Program-made: the position numbers and the translations under genes
Shown: piece after piece, positions 19,411-26,533 of the stretch
Numbering within the stretch: position 1 is the stretch's first letter
Layout of the letters: each line of letters begins with the position of its first letter
NCBI RefSeq assembly: GCF_026340095.1
Contig: NZ_JAPEPO010000001.1
Location: 2,820,501 to 2,884,500, forward strand
Length of the DNA: 64,000 nucleotides
Source of the DNA: Streptomyces sp. NBC_01446
Lineage (GTDB): Bacteria > Actinomycetota > Actinomycetes > Streptomycetales > Streptomycetaceae
Direction of reading: 5' to 3'
Notes under the pieces: generated by a model
Told to the model about the DNA's origin: nothing
Database searches by the model: none
Seen by the model: the letters and a program-made list of their open reading frames with translations, nothing else

Positions 19411-19444
19411 ACGTACCGGGCCGGCTACTTCCGGCCCGGTACGT
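19411..19444. terminator. Bidirectional terminator hairpin
   Basis: A perfect 14-bp stem (19411-19424 with 19431-19444) with a 6-base loop follows sigH. The convergent membrane-protein gene ends inside it (stop at 19425-19427), so the hairpin serves both genes. Confidence 0.8.
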
Positions 19445-19892
19445 CGCCCGCGGCGCCCGGAGTCGTGATGCCGAGCGCCCGGGTCGTGGCCGGGTTCACC
19501 AGGAGCACCAGCGCCGTCACCGCGACGACGGCGAGTGCGATCCCGCCCGGGATCATCACGCTGTCGGCCTGGAGCAGCGTGTAGGCGACCGGAAGCGCCA
19601 TGATCTGCGTGATGATCGCGGGCCCCCGGCTCCAGCTGCGCCGCTTCAGCAGCCCGCGCGCCGCGATCAGCGGCAGCAGCGCGAGGACGGCGAGCGTGAC
19701 ACCGCCGGTCACGGCCTGCTCGGGGTTGTCGGGGTGACCCGCGAGGCCCATGGCGAGCATGGAGACGCCGCCGACGAGCAGGGCGGCCCCCTCGAGACCG
19801 GCCAGCGCGGCGGCCGCGGTCAGCCGCCCGGGGCGCGGGCCGTCGTCGGTGGTCGCGGCGTCTTCGGGGCTGGGGTTCTGCTCTGAGGTCAC
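19425..19892 (-). CDS. Four-helix integral membrane protein, unknown function
   Basis: A 155-residue protein with an acidic, Pro-rich N-terminus of about 25 residues and about four hydrophobic segments (ALAGLEGAALLVGGVSMLAMG; AVTGGVTLAVLALLPLIAARG; AIITQIMALPVAYTLLQ; GIALAVVAVTALVLLV). No enzymatic motif is seen. GTG 19892 is the start. It is convergent with sigH and divergent from the lipid-kinase gene. It is a common actinobacterial membrane protein, and I cannot name it. Confidence 0.8.
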   Translation of the reverse strand: MTSEQNPSPEDAATTDDGPRPGRLTAAAALAGLEGAALLVGGVSMLAMGLAGHPDNPEQAVTGGVTLAVLALLPLIAARGLLKRRSWSRGPAIITQIMALPVAYTLLQADSVMIPGGIALAVVAVTALVLLVNPATTRALGITTPGAAGDVPGRK

Positions 19893-20019
19893 CCAAGCAG
19901 GGTAGCCCTCGGCCCGTACCTCCCGGCTGCCCCGGGTGGGGCCCTCGGCGACCCCGGTTTCTTACCCGACTCCTACCTCGGTCTGGGCCGAGTACCACCC
20001 GGTAGGTACCCTGCTTCGC

Positions 20020-20988
20020 ATGCGTGCACTTCTTGTGGTCAATCCGGCGGCAACCACCACCAGTGCGCGCACGCGTGACGTACTGATCCACGCGCTCGCG
20101 AGCGAGATGAAGCTCGAGGCGATCACCACGGAGTACCGCGGGCACGCCAGGGACCTCGGCCGGCAGGCCGCGGAGAGCAAGGACATCGAGCTGATCGTGG
20201 CTCTCGGCGGCGACGGCACGGTCAACGAGGTCGTGAACGGCCTGCTGCACCACGGCCCCGACCCGGACCGGCTCCCCCGCCTCGCCGTCGTCCCCGGCGG
20301 CTCCACCAATGTCTTCGCCCGCGCGCTCGGCCTGCCGAACGACGCGGTCGAGGCGACGGGCGCCCTGCTCGACGCTCTGCGCGAGGGCCGGGAGCGCACG
20401 GTGGGTCTCGGCCGCGCGGGCGGCACGCCGGGCACGGCGGACGAGGCCGCCCCGTCCCGGTGGTTCACGTTCTGTGCCGGTCTCGGCTTCGACGGAGGCG
20501 TCATCGGCCGGGTCGAACAGCAACGCGAACGCGGAAAGCGATCGACACACGCGCTCTATTTGCGCCAGGTCGTACGCCAGTTCCTCGGCGAGCACGACCG
20601 CCGGCACGGCGCGATCACACTGGACCGGCCGGGTGAGGACCCCGTCACCGATCTGGTCCTGTCCATAGTCTGCAATACCTCCCCATGGTCATATCTGGGG
20701 AACAGGCCGCTCTACGCGTCCCCTCAGGCGTCCTTCGACACCGGGCTTGACGTGCTGGGACTCAAGAAATTGTCCGCTCCTTCGGTGGCCCGTTACGGCA
20801 CCCAGCTGCTCACCTCGTCACCCGACCGGGGACCCCACGGGAAGAACGCCGTGACGCTGCACGACCTGACCGACTTCACCTTGCAATCGAAGGTCCCCCT
20901 GCCCCTCCAGATGGACGGTGACCACCTGGGGCTGCGAACGAGCGTGACGTTCACAGGCGTACGCCGTGCACTGCGTGTGATTGTGTGA
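20020..20988 (+). CDS. Diacylglycerol/sphingosine kinase-like lipid kinase (DAGK catalytic domain)
   Basis: A 322-residue lipid kinase of the DgkB/YegS type, which phosphorylates diacylglycerol or a related lipid at the membrane. The ATP site is in VALGGDGTVNEVVNGLL and the downstream VVPGGSTNVFARALGLP loop; FCAGLGFDGGVI is the second conserved block. The transcript is nearly leaderless, with a TAGGTA -10-like box at 20003-20008 and ATG 20020 after 11 bases. Its real substrate is not known. Confidence 0.9.
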   Translation: MRALLVVNPAATTTSARTRDVLIHALASEMKLEAITTEYRGHARDLGRQAAESKDIELIVALGGDGTVNEVVNGLLHHGPDPDRLPRLAVVPGGSTNVFARALGLPNDAVEATGALLDALREGRERTVGLGRAGGTPGTADEAAPSRWFTFCAGLGFDGGVIGRVEQQRERGKRSTHALYLRQVVRQFLGEHDRRHGAITLDRPGEDPVTDLVLSIVCNTSPWSYLGNRPLYASPQASFDTGLDVLGLKKLSAPSVARYGTQLLTSSPDRGPHGKNAVTLHDLTDFTLQSKVPLPLQMDGDHLGLRTSVTFTGVRRALRVIV

Positions 20989-21308
20989 GTGGAAGAGCCC
21001 AAAGTCCTTTATCTCGAACGTTTGGGCCAGGATCCACCCCATGGAAGTACGGCTGTGACCTAGCCGACACCGAGGAATCAAAAAAAACTTTCCTGAAGGG
21101 GTTGTATCCGCCGCCGAGGTTTGCGAATCTCTACATGGCGCTCGGGACGGCCCGCAACATCGGCCCCCACAGAGAGCCCGAACCCCCTCCTCAACACACA
21201 GGACATCCGTCGCAGATGTGACGAAAGTCCCTTCCGTTGTCCGGGGATTCGTGAAAGCGTTCACATTCACAAGCAACCCGCACGTAATACCAAGGAGAGG
21301 TAGCAGCC
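20989..21308. other. Intergenic region before wblE (320 bases)
   Basis: No convincing coding sequence. It holds CCCAAA...TTTGGG (20998-21026), a possible weak terminator for the lipid-kinase gene, and a Crp-like palindrome at 21251-21264. A TAATAC hexamer at 21285-21290 is a candidate -10 box for wblE. The length fits a complex promoter region. Confidence 0.6.
21251..21264. promoter_or_regulatory. Crp-like palindrome upstream of wblE
   Basis: GTGAAAGCGTTCAC is a perfect 5+5 palindrome and matches GTGA-N6-TCAC, the cAMP receptor protein consensus. It is centred about 51 bases before the wblE start. In Mycobacterium tuberculosis the orthologue whiB1 is under CRP control, which supports the reading. 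Confidence 0.5.
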
Positions 21309-21566
21309 ATGGACTGGCGTCACAACGCCGTTTGCCGCGAGGAAGACCCCGAGCTCTTCTTCCCCATCGGCAACACCGGTCCTGCGCTGCTGCAGATCGA
21401 GGAAGCCAAGGCCGTCTGTCGCCGCTGCCCCGTCATGGAGCAGTGCCTGCAGTGGGCGCTCGAGTCCGGCCAGGACTCCGGCGTCTGGGGTGGCCTCAGC
21501 GAGGACGAGCGCCGCGCAATGAAGCGTCGCGCCGCCCGCAACCGTGCTCGCCAGGCCAGCGCCTGA
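21309..21566 (+). CDS. wblE: WhiB-like iron-sulfur regulator WblE
   Basis: An 85-residue WhiB-family protein. The four [4Fe-4S] cysteines are Cys9, Cys37, Cys40 and Cys46; the GVWGG turn is at 58-62 and the basic DNA-binding tail ERRAMKRRAARNRARQ follows. WblE (WhiB1 in mycobacteria) binds region 4 of the principal sigma factor and senses nitric oxide or redox state. GGAGAGG lies 8 bases before ATG 21309. A 15-bp hairpin at 21703-21736 ends the transcript. Confidence 0.96.
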   Translation: MDWRHNAVCREEDPELFFPIGNTGPALLQIEEAKAVCRRCPVMEQCLQWALESGQDSGVWGGLSEDERRAMKRRAARNRARQASA

Positions 21567-21702
21567 CGCCCACGCCCCCCACGAGCCTGAGCCCGGCGGC
21601 GCGTACAGCGAGTACGCAACTCCCGCCCCCGAGCCGCAGCGCGCAGTACCCCCGATGCTCCACCCAGGCTCCGCCCGGGATGTAGACCCGGGCAACGCGA
21701 AC

Positions 21703-21736
21703 AGTGAGCCCCGGACCCAACGGTCCGGGGCTCACT
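21703..21736. terminator. Hairpin terminator between wblE and sensor kinase gene
   Basis: A perfect 15-bp stem (21703-21717 with 21722-21736) with a CAAC loop. It lies between convergent genes and probably serves both. Confidence 0.85.
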
Positions 21737-21788
21737 GGCGTTTGCGGCTGTGTCGGTTTGCCGACGTGGCGGCCCGGCGCCGGGCCGA

Positions 21789-23255
21789 CTACTTGTCGGT
21801 GGTCACCGGGATGTCGAGCACGACCCGTGTGCCGCGCACGGGCGCCGGGACCATGTCGAACGATCCGCTCAACTCACCCTCGACCAGGGTGCGTACGATC
21901 TGCAGGCCCAGGTTGCCGGCGCGCTTCGGGTCGAAGCCCTCAGGCAGGCCCACTCCGTCGTCGGTGACGGTGATCAGGAGGCGGGCGTCCTTGGTGGTGC
22001 CGCCGCGTACCGCGGAGACCTCGACCGTGCCGGTGTCGCCCTGACGGAATCCGTGTTCCAGGGCGTTCTGCAGGACCTCGGTGAGGACCATCGACAGCGG
22101 GGTGGCGACCTCGGCGTCCAGGATGCCGAAGCGGCCGGTACGCCGGCCCGTGACCACGCCCGGTGAGATCTCCGCGACCATGGCGAGCACCCGGTCGGCG
22201 ATCTCGTCGAACTCCACGCGCTCGTCCAGGTTCTGGGAGAGCGTCTCGTGGACGATGGCGATGGAGCCGACGCGGCGCACCGCTTCCTCCAGTGCCTCGC
22301 GGCCGCTGTCGGAGTCGATGCGGCGGGCCTGGAGGCGCAGCAGGGCGGCGACGGTCTGGAGGTTGTTCTTCACCCGGTGGTGGATCTCCCGGATGGTCGC
22401 GTCCTTGGTGATCAACTCCCGCTCGCGGCGGCGCAGTTCGGTGACGTCGCGCAGGAGGACGAGGGAACCGATGCGGGTGCCCTTGGGCTTGAGGGGGATC
22501 GCGCGGAGCTGGATCGACCCCTCCTCCCCCTCGATCTCGAACTCGCGCGGCGCCCAGCCGCTGGCCACCTTGGCGAGCGCCTCGTCCACCGGGCCGCGCG
22601 ACGGGGCGAGTTCGGCCGTCGTCCGGCCGAGGTGGTGCCCGACCAGGTCGGCGGAGAAGCCGAGCCGGTGGTACGCGGAGAGCGCGTTCGGCGACGCGTA
22701 CTGGACGACGCCGTCCGCGTCGAGGCGGATGAGGCCGTCGCCGACGCGCGGCGAGGCGTCCATGTCGACCTGCTGGCCCGGGAACGGGAAGGACCCGGCC
22801 GCGATCATCTGGGCGAGGTCGGAGGCCGACTGGAGGTAGGTCAGTTCGAGGCGGGAGGGGGTGCGGACCGTGAGCAGGTTCGTGTTGCGGGCGATCACAC
22901 CGAGGACGCGCCCTTCCCTGCGTACGGGGATGGACTCGACCCGTACCGGGACCTCCTCGCGCCACTCGGGGTCGCCCTCGCGGACGATGCGGCCCTCATC
23001 GAGGGCGGCGTCCAGGAGGGGGCGGCGGCCGCGCGGGACGAGATGGCCGACCATGTCGTCCTGGTACGAGGTGGGGCCGGTGTTGGGCCGCATCTGCGCC
23101 ACGGAGACGTAGCGGGTGCCGTCGAGCGTGGGAACCCACAGCACGAGGTCGGCGAAGGAGAGGTCGGAGAGCAGCTGCCACTCCGAGACCAGCAGATGCA
23201 GCCACTCGAGGTCGGAGTCGCCGAGGGCCGTGTGCTGGCGTACGAGGTCGTTCAT
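21789..23255 (-). CDS. GAF/PAS sensor histidine kinase, HisKA_2 type (PdtaS-like)
   Basis: A 488-residue soluble sensor kinase. An N-terminal GAF-like region (about residues 1-150) is followed by a PAS domain (about 165-280; GLIRLDADGVVQYASPNALSAY), a HisKA_2 dimerisation helix with phospho-acceptor His in IREIHHRVKNNLQTVAALL, and a GHKL ATPase (EVLQNALEHGF; VTDDGVGLPEGF). It resembles PdtaS, whose partners are ANTAR-type RNA-binding regulators; no such partner is beside it here. ATG 23255 is used; GTG 23264 would add three residues and is an equal alternative. A possible DasR site lies about 230 bases upstream. Confidence 0.9.
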   Translation of the reverse strand: MNDLVRQHTALGDSDLEWLHLLVSEWQLLSDLSFADLVLWVPTLDGTRYVSVAQMRPNTGPTSYQDDMVGHLVPRGRRPLLDAALDEGRIVREGDPEWREEVPVRVESIPVRREGRVLGVIARNTNLLTVRTPSRLELTYLQSASDLAQMIAAGSFPFPGQQVDMDASPRVGDGLIRLDADGVVQYASPNALSAYHRLGFSADLVGHHLGRTTAELAPSRGPVDEALAKVASGWAPREFEIEGEEGSIQLRAIPLKPKGTRIGSLVLLRDVTELRRRERELITKDATIREIHHRVKNNLQTVAALLRLQARRIDSDSGREALEEAVRRVGSIAIVHETLSQNLDERVEFDEIADRVLAMVAEISPGVVTGRRTGRFGILDAEVATPLSMVLTEVLQNALEHGFRQGDTGTVEVSAVRGGTTKDARLLITVTDDGVGLPEGFDPKRAGNLGLQIVRTLVEGELSGSFDMVPAPVRGTRVVLDIPVTTDK

Positions 23256-23484
23256 GGAGGGCACGGAGCCGAGGGTACCTGGCGGGTTCGGCCCCGAAGA
23301 CACCCGCGGGCCGCGGCGCCTGGGAGGGACCCTCAGCCCTCCCGGCACCGCAGCCCGGAGTTGCAACAGCCGTCGGGTGTGCGGTCCCGTCGGCCGTGTG
23401 AGGACCCGACGCAGTCAGGGCAGAGAGCGCCGGCTCCTCGGTCCGTCCTCCTGTGCGGGGAGGGCGGAGGCTTTACCATCGCAT

Positions 23485-23500
23485 TGTGGACTAGACCATT
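23485..23500. promoter_or_regulatory. Possible DasR-responsive element (dre) near kinase and TetR genes
   Basis: On the minus strand the 16 bases read AATGGTCTAGTCCACA; they match the DasR consensus ACTGGTCTAGACCACT at 13 of 16 positions. The site is about 230 bases before the sensor-kinase start and 10 bases beyond the TetR stop. It is separate from the das cluster by one gene. Confidence 0.45.
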
Positions 23501-23509
23501 CTGTCATGT

Positions 23510-24151
23510 CTACGCGTTGGACGATGTTTGTTGTTGTCTCTTCGTATCCGCTTTCGCGGACGCGGGCCAGGCCGCCATCGCCAGGCCGGCGAGTGACTCG
23601 AGATCGCTCCGGCTCGCGCCGTCGCGGGCCTGCTGGGACATCCCCTGGAAGACCGCCCCCATATAGCGTGCCAGAGCCGCCGCGTCCGTGTCGGGTGGAA
23701 GCTCTCCTTCCGCGATACCCGCCCGGATTCGGGTCTCGAAAGCGGCGATATCCGCCTGCCGCCGGTCGCGCAGGGCGTCCTCGATCCCGGGTGTGGTGCA
23801 GTTGGTCGCCGCATGGACGACCAGGCAGCCGTGCGGCAGGCCGGGGCGCGTGAACGCGGCCGCCGCCTCGTGGAGCAGGCGGGCCAGCGCGGCGCGGGCC
23901 GTGGGCTCCTCGGCGTAGGCGCGCTCCCCGAACGAGGCGTGCGCGGCGCTGTAGAACCTGACGACCTCGTCGAACAGCGTCTTCTTGTCGCCGAAGGCCG
24001 CGTAGAGGCTGGGGGCGCCGATGCCCATGGCCCGGGTCAGATCGGCGACCGTCGTCGCCTCGTAGCCGTGTTCCCAGAAGGCGCGCATCGCCTTCTCCAG
24101 GGCGGCGTCCCGGTCGAAGGAGCGGGGCCGTCCGCGCTGCTTGGTCGCCAT
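23510..24151 (-). CDS. TetR-family transcriptional regulator
   Basis: A 213-residue repressor. The N-terminal block GRPRSFDRDAALEKAMRAFWEHGYEATTVADL with GIGAPSLYAAFGDKKTLFDEVV is a classical TetR helix-turn-helix (residues 8-60) of the AcrR/YxaF-like branch. Cys residues in GCLVVHAATNC could have a sensing role, but this is speculation. A partly symmetric sequence at 24161-24178, 10 bases before the start, may be its own operator. Its target is not obvious: the genes on both sides are a kinase and a sugar-phosphate SIS protein. Confidence 0.9.
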   Translation of the reverse strand: MATKQRGRPRSFDRDAALEKAMRAFWEHGYEATTVADLTRAMGIGAPSLYAAFGDKKTLFDEVVRFYSAAHASFGERAYAEEPTARAALARLLHEAAAAFTRPGLPHGCLVVHAATNCTTPGIEDALRDRRQADIAAFETRIRAGIAEGELPPDTDAAALARYMGAVFQGMSQQARDGASRSDLESLAGLAMAAWPASAKADTKRQQQTSSNA

Positions 24152-24160
24152 CCGCGAATT

Positions 24161-24178
24161 CTATAGCGGGCGCTAGAG
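24161..24178. promoter_or_regulatory. Possible TetR autoregulatory operator
   Basis: CTATAGCG and CGCTAGAG face each other around two bases, with 7 of 8 positions symmetric. It lies directly before the TetR start, a usual place for autoregulation. Confidence 0.4.
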
Positions 24179-24208
24179 AAGAGCGGGCGCCGGAGAGGAC
24201 GGCGGGAG

Positions 24209-25279
24209 TCAGTGCGTCTCCGTCACCTTCGCCAGCGCCCTCGGGGCGTCCGGGTCCTGCCCGCGGGCGATGGTGACCTCGTACGCGAGAAGCTGGAGCG
24301 GGATGATCTCCAGGACCGGCTGGACCTCCTCCGCCACGCCCTCGGTCGGCAGGACGAACCCGGCCGACGCCTGGTCCACCTGCGCCTCGGGACCGATGAC
24401 GACGAGGTCGGCGCCCCGGCCGCGCAGCCGGTCGAGCACGGGCTGGAGCATGCTGCCGCCCTTGCCGTCCGTGACGACGGCGATGACCGGTGAGATGTTG
24501 TCGACCATGGCCAGCGGGCCGTGCAGCAGGTCGGCGCCCGAGTAGGACAGGGCCGGGATGTAGCTGGTCTCCATGAGTTTGAGGGCGGCCTCCTTGGCGG
24601 TCGGATAGCCGTAGCCGCGCGAGGTGATCACCATGCGGTTCGCGAAGCGGTAGCGGGAGGCGAGGGTGCGCACCTCGTCCTGGCGGTCCAGGAGTTGCTG
24701 GGCGAGGCCGGGCAGCACGCCGGCGGGCGAGCCGTCGCCGCCGCGCAGACCCTCGACGAAGAGGTAGAGCGCGAGCAGGGACGCGGTGTACGTCTTCGTG
24801 GCCGGGAGCGCCTTCTCCGAGCCCGCCATGATGTCGATGTGGTGCTCGGAGACGGCGGCCAGCGGTGAGTCCGGGTTGTTGGTCACCGCCAGGGTGATCG
24901 CGCCGGCCGCGCGGGCCGCCTTCGTGGAGGCGACCAGGTCGGGCGAGCCGCCCGACTGACTGACGGTGACGGCCAGGACGTCGCGCAGGTCGGGCCGGGC
25001 GCCGTACGCCGTCGTGGTGGACATGGAGGCCAGGCCGCAGGGCATCCCGAGCTGGATCTCCAGCAGGTATTTCGCGTAGAGGGCGGCGTTGTCGGAGGTG
25101 CCGCGGGCGGTGAGCAGGACGAAGCGGGGTGCCTGCGCCGCGACCAGCCGGGCCACCTCGTGGATACGGGGAGCGCCGGTGTCCAGGAGGCGGCGCAGCA
25201 CCGCGGGCTGCTCGGCCATCTCGCGGGCCATGATCCGGCCCGGCTGCTCGCTCTTCGGGGCCGATGGGGTGGCGGTCAT
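24209..25279 (-). CDS. SIS-domain sugar-phosphate isomerase / GlmS-like protein
   Basis: A 356-residue protein with two SIS domains (about 40-180 and 205-345) like the isomerase half of GlmS but without the glutaminase domain. Motifs: LLTARGTSDNAALYAKYLLE, VSQSGGSPDLVASTKAARAAG and GRGYGY-like SRGYGYPTAKEAALKLMETSYI. It may act as a glucosamine-6-phosphate deaminase or bind such a ligand. It is divergent from nagB and the DasR-type site at 25495-25510 lies between the two genes. GAGGAG lies 6 bases before ATG 25279. The exact reaction is inference. Confidence 0.88.
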   Translation of the reverse strand: MTATPSAPKSEQPGRIMAREMAEQPAVLRRLLDTGAPRIHEVARLVAAQAPRFVLLTARGTSDNAALYAKYLLEIQLGMPCGLASMSTTTAYGARPDLRDVLAVTVSQSGGSPDLVASTKAARAAGAITLAVTNNPDSPLAAVSEHHIDIMAGSEKALPATKTYTASLLALYLFVEGLRGGDGSPAGVLPGLAQQLLDRQDEVRTLASRYRFANRMVITSRGYGYPTAKEAALKLMETSYIPALSYSGADLLHGPLAMVDNISPVIAVVTDGKGGSMLQPVLDRLRGRGADLVVIGPEAQVDQASAGFVLPTEGVAEEVQPVLEIIPLQLLAYEVTIARGQDPDAPRALAKVTETH

Positions 25280-25494
25280 GCGAACTCCTCCGCAGGGGCG
25301 GTCGCGGGTGCGCGGGCGGGGCCGGCCGGGCTCCTCCTGCGCGCGCTCAGTTCCACTGTGGCGGCTGACGCGGGCGCGCGCCCGGCCGAGTCGGTTCGGG
25401 CGTGCCGGCTTCGAGGTGCCGTAGGCGCGGGGAGCGCCGAGCATGGTCGAACGGCGGGCGTACGCCCCGTGACCGGCCGGGCCACCTCTGCTAG

Positions 25495-25510
25495 ATTGGT
25501 CTATACCACA
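25495..25510. promoter_or_regulatory. DasR-responsive element (dre) upstream of nagB
   Basis: ATTGGTCTATACCACA matches the DasR consensus ACTGGTCTAGACCACT at 13 of 16 positions. It lies 41 bases before the nagB start and between nagB and the divergent SIS gene, so it could control both. Confidence 0.8.
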
Positions 25511-25550
25511 TGCGCAGCATCACACCCTCGACCAGATCGGCAGGCCCAGC

Positions 25551-26336
25551 GTGGAAGTTGTGATCGTCCCGGACGCCAAGGCAGGCGGCGAGCTCATCGC
25601 CGAGGCGATGGCCCAGCTGCTGCGCCGCAAGCCCGACGCCCTGCTCGGCGTGGCCACCGGCTCGACCCCGCTGCCCATCTACGAGGCGCTGGCGGCCAAG
25701 GTCGGCGGCGGCGAGGTCGACGCGTCGAAGGCCCGTATCGCCCAGCTCGACGAGTACGTGGGACTGCCGACCGGACACCCCGAGTCCTACCGGGCGACCG
25801 TGCTGCGCGAGGTCGTCGAGCCGCTCGGCCTGAGCGAGGGCTCCTTCATGGGCCCGGACGGCAGCGCCGAGGACGTGCAGGCGGCCTGCGAGGCGTACGA
25901 CAAGGCGCTCGCCGCCGCCGGCGGTGTGGACCTCCAGCTGCTCGGCATCGGCACCGACGGACACATCGGCTTCAACGAGCCGTGCTCGTCGATCGCCTCC
26001 CGTACGCGGATCAAGACGCTGACGCAGCAGACCATCGCGGACAACGCGCGCTTCTTCGACGGCGACCTCGACCAGGTGCCGCGCCACGTCATCACGCAGG
26101 GCATCGGCACGATCCTGGAGGCGCGGCATCTGGTGCTGCTCGCCACCGGTGAGGGCAAGGCCGACGCCGTGGCGGCGACCGTCGAGGGGCCGGTGGCCTC
26201 CGTGGTGCCGGCCTCGGCGCTTCAGCTGCACCCGCACGCGACGGTTGTCGTCGACGAGGGAGCGGCGTCGAAGTTGAAGCTTGCCGAGTACTTCCGGCAC
26301 ACGTACGTGAACAAGCCCGCTTGGCAGGGGCTGTAG
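25551..26336 (+). CDS. nagB: Glucosamine-6-phosphate deaminase
   Basis: Cytoplasmic enzyme that turns glucosamine-6-phosphate into fructose-6-phosphate and ammonia, the last step of aminosugar use. It has 261 residues, the normal length. Motifs: VATGSTPLPIYEAL (residues 34-47), catalytic Asp67 in AQLDEYVGLP, and GIGTDGHIGFNEP (132-144) with Asp136 and His138. Start is GTG 25551. In S. coelicolor its substrate GlcN-6-P is the ligand that releases DasR, and a dre sits in the promoter here too. A 17-bp hairpin ends the transcript. Confidence 0.96.
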   Translation: MEVVIVPDAKAGGELIAEAMAQLLRRKPDALLGVATGSTPLPIYEALAAKVGGGEVDASKARIAQLDEYVGLPTGHPESYRATVLREVVEPLGLSEGSFMGPDGSAEDVQAACEAYDKALAAAGGVDLQLLGIGTDGHIGFNEPCSSIASRTRIKTLTQQTIADNARFFDGDLDQVPRHVITQGIGTILEARHLVLLATGEGKADAVAATVEGPVASVVPASALQLHPHATVVVDEGAASKLKLAEYFRHTYVNKPAWQGL

Positions 26337-26355
26337 GCGAGTTCGGGCCGACATG

Positions 26356-26395
26356 AAGGTGCCGGTCACCCCTGGTGAGGGGTGACCGGCACCTT
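26356..26395 (+). terminator. Hairpin terminator of nagB
   Basis: A perfect 17-bp stem (26356-26372 with 26379-26395) around a 6-base loop, 20 bases after the nagB stop. Confidence 0.9.
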
Positions 26396-26456
26396 CGCGT
26401 TCGTCGTCCGCGGGAGGCGGGGGCGGCGTGGCTTGTCGCGCCGCCCCGGTGAAGCC

Positions 26457-26526
26457 GCACCGCGTCACAGCCCCGCGCCCCTGAAGGGGGCGCACCGCGT
26501 CACAGCCCCGCGCCCCTGAAGGGGGC
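26457..26526. repeat. Exact tandem duplication of a 35-bp unit
   Basis: The unit at 26457-26491 is repeated exactly at 26492-26526. Each copy ends with GCGCCCCTGAAGGGGGC, a short palindrome around TGA. Sequences of this kind (CCCCGCGCCCCTGAAGGGG core) recur between genes of many Streptomyces genomes, so this looks like two joined copies of a dispersed small repeat. It lies between the nagB terminator and the dasD stop. Confidence 0.85.
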
Positions 26527-26533
26527 GCTCGGC

